From assembly GCF_000304475.1 (NCBI RefSeq), contig NC_018940.1:930001-994000 (forward strand): a stretch of DNA of 64,000 nt, given 5' to 3'. Numbering within the stretch: position 1 is the stretch's first letter; each line of letters starts with the position of its first letter. Source of the DNA: Kazachstania africana CBS 2517 (taxonomy: Eukaryota > Ascomycota > Saccharomycetes > Saccharomycetales > Saccharomycetaceae). A program made the position numbers and the translations under genes. Below the pieces are notes generated by a model, which did no database searches, was not told the DNA's origin, and saw only the letters and a program-made list of their open reading frames with translations. This document shows, one piece after another, positions 63,051 through 64,000 of this stretch.

Positions 63051-64000
63051 ATGTCCACATTCAGCTTGTCTGAACATTTAACAAGATTCCAAACAGCAGA
63101 CAAAAAGACCTTTCCTCCTGTAGAGAGGGCATCCAATGAGCTGAATAAAATCATTGACAGATTGGCAGTATCGCCCGAACAAATAGATTCAGATTCAGAT
63201 ACCCTTGAAACTCTGATAGATCTTTGTCTGAGTTTCCCTCACTTAGCCACCAAATTGCAGACTCAATTAACATATCTGATTAGTTCATCGTTGAACAACT
63301 TGACCAGCGAAATTAATGGAAATCTGTCAACAAATATAAATTACAATGATTTAGTTCTTCTTCTTCCGCAATGGAGGCAACATCTCGAAGAGTACGGGTT
63401 TTTGATACATGTTTTACTATTTTTTTTGCAAGAGGACATACACACGGCTTCTTTAAGATCTTCAAACTTGAATAGGAACAGGAAAAACCTGAATTCTGCA
63501 CCATCTTCCAATAATGAAAATGTTGAAACCTTCAAAAGATGCTGTGGCCAAGTTGAATCTTTATGTGATATAATCATTAAGGTATTAGAACTAAATTTAT
63601 CGAAGATCTTCCAGACTACACCAGAAAAGGATTTATTTATTGGATTATTCTTGAGACCCTTATATTCGCTAACTGAAGTGGAACCAATAGTCAAAGTTTC
63701 ATACTTAAAAGTTCTGATTCAACGGATTTTTTGTATGTCAGTGAAAAGTCATGGTCAAAACTCGAGTATTCAGAATGCAATAATGACAAATTTAACTTAC
63801 TTTCTACACCTTCCTAATTTCAATGCCGAACTACTTACGATGCTATCAAATGATTATAATTATCCACAATTAACTGAAGATATATTGAAAGAGATAAGTA
63901 ACAGAGTATTCAGCGCTAAAGATTCTACAGGACCAAAATCAATTTCTAGTTTCTTAATTAAACTTTCTGAATTGTCTCCTGTTATTATGTTAAGACAAAT
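63051..64000 (+). CDS. YCS4: Condensin subunit Ycs4, 5' part (runs off the window)
   Basis: The frame is open from the ATG at 63051 to the window end, giving the first 316 residues of a protein expected to be about 1170 long. The start MSTFSLSEHLTRFQTADK and stretches such as LAVSPEQIDSDSDTLETLIDLC and LQTQLTYLISSSLNNL match the N-terminal region of Ycs4 (YLR272C), the CAP-D2 HEAT-repeat subunit of condensin. It binds the Brn1 kleisin and is needed for mitotic chromosome condensation and rDNA segregation. Its position after PIG1 agrees with S. cerevisiae. Confidence 0.95.
   Translation, partial: MSTFSLSEHLTRFQTADKKTFPPVERASNELNKIIDRLAVSPEQIDSDSDTLETLIDLCLSFPHLATKLQTQLTYLISSSLNNLTSEINGNLSTNINYNDLVLLLPQWRQHLEEYGFLIHVLLFFLQEDIHTASLRSSNLNRNRKNLNSAPSSNNENVETFKRCCGQVESLCDIIIKVLELNLSKIFQTTPEKDLFIGLFLRPLYSLTEVEPIVKVSYLKVLIQRIFCMSVKSHGQNSSIQNAIMTNLTYFLHLPNFNAELLTMLSNDYNYPQLTEDILKEISNRVFSAKDSTGPKSISSFLIKLSELSPVIMLRQ

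Overview
The window is nuclear DNA of a budding yeast of the family Saccharomycetaceae. It is AT-rich, and its introns carry GTATGT or GTACGT donors with a TACTAAC branch point. The gene order follows two Saccharomyces cerevisiae blocks. Positions 1-15031 match the chromosome VII block RAD6-GEP7-SDS23-OLE1-ERV14 (YGL058W to YGL054C). Positions 16882-64000 match chromosome XII from YLR301W (HRI1) to YLR272C (YCS4), in inverted order. None of the genes of the duplicated sister track (TUF1, SER1, LAS17 and others of YOR17x-19x) are interleaved, which points to a lineage that shares the whole-genome duplication. A Kazachstania/Naumovozyma/Tetrapisispora-type species is plausible, but the species cannot be fixed from the sequence alone. 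All names are homology and synteny calls made by eye from remembered family members.

Left part (1-15900): RAD6 with an intron that S. cerevisiae lacks, then GEP7. An 8.6 kb stretch follows that S. cerevisiae does not have between GEP7 and SDS23. It holds a Ser-rich GPI cell-wall protein, a tRNA-Lys gene and an 817-bp palindrome made of two opposed LTR-like elements. SDS23, OLE1 and ERV14 come next, then a tRNA-Glu and a solo LTR that sit exactly at the junction between the two synteny blocks.

Middle part (16882-42725): HRI1, EXG1, ECM38, YHC1, a YLR297W homologue, GSP1, SEC72, GCD7, COQ11, GUF1, MEC3, RPS30 (3-nt first exon), a YLR287C homologue, an omega-class glutathione transferase not found here in S. 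cerevisiae, CTS1, NNT1/EFM7, ECI1, a YLR283W homologue and RSO55. ATP14, which lies between YLR297W and GSP1 in S. cerevisiae, is absent.

Right part (42726-64000): a second identical tRNA-Glu with nested repeat fragments, the zinc-cluster regulator YLR278C, YSH1, DBP9, SMD2 (5-nt first exon), MCM5 with an ECB-like promoter element, a 2.6 kb gene-free interval, PIG1, repeat remnants beside tRNA-Val, and the start of YCS4, which runs off the window.

The genes are mostly conserved housekeeping functions: ubiquitin and DNA-damage signalling, lipid synthesis, ER traffic, wall remodelling, translation initiation, splicing, replication and mRNA 3' processing. The most unusual features are non-coding: the LTR palindrome, LTR insertion next to tRNA genes, a 22-bp RNA-type hairpin between ECM38 and YHC1 with one-sided G-U pairs, and the repeat-marked synteny breakpoint. 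I found no evidence of a new multi-gene system.
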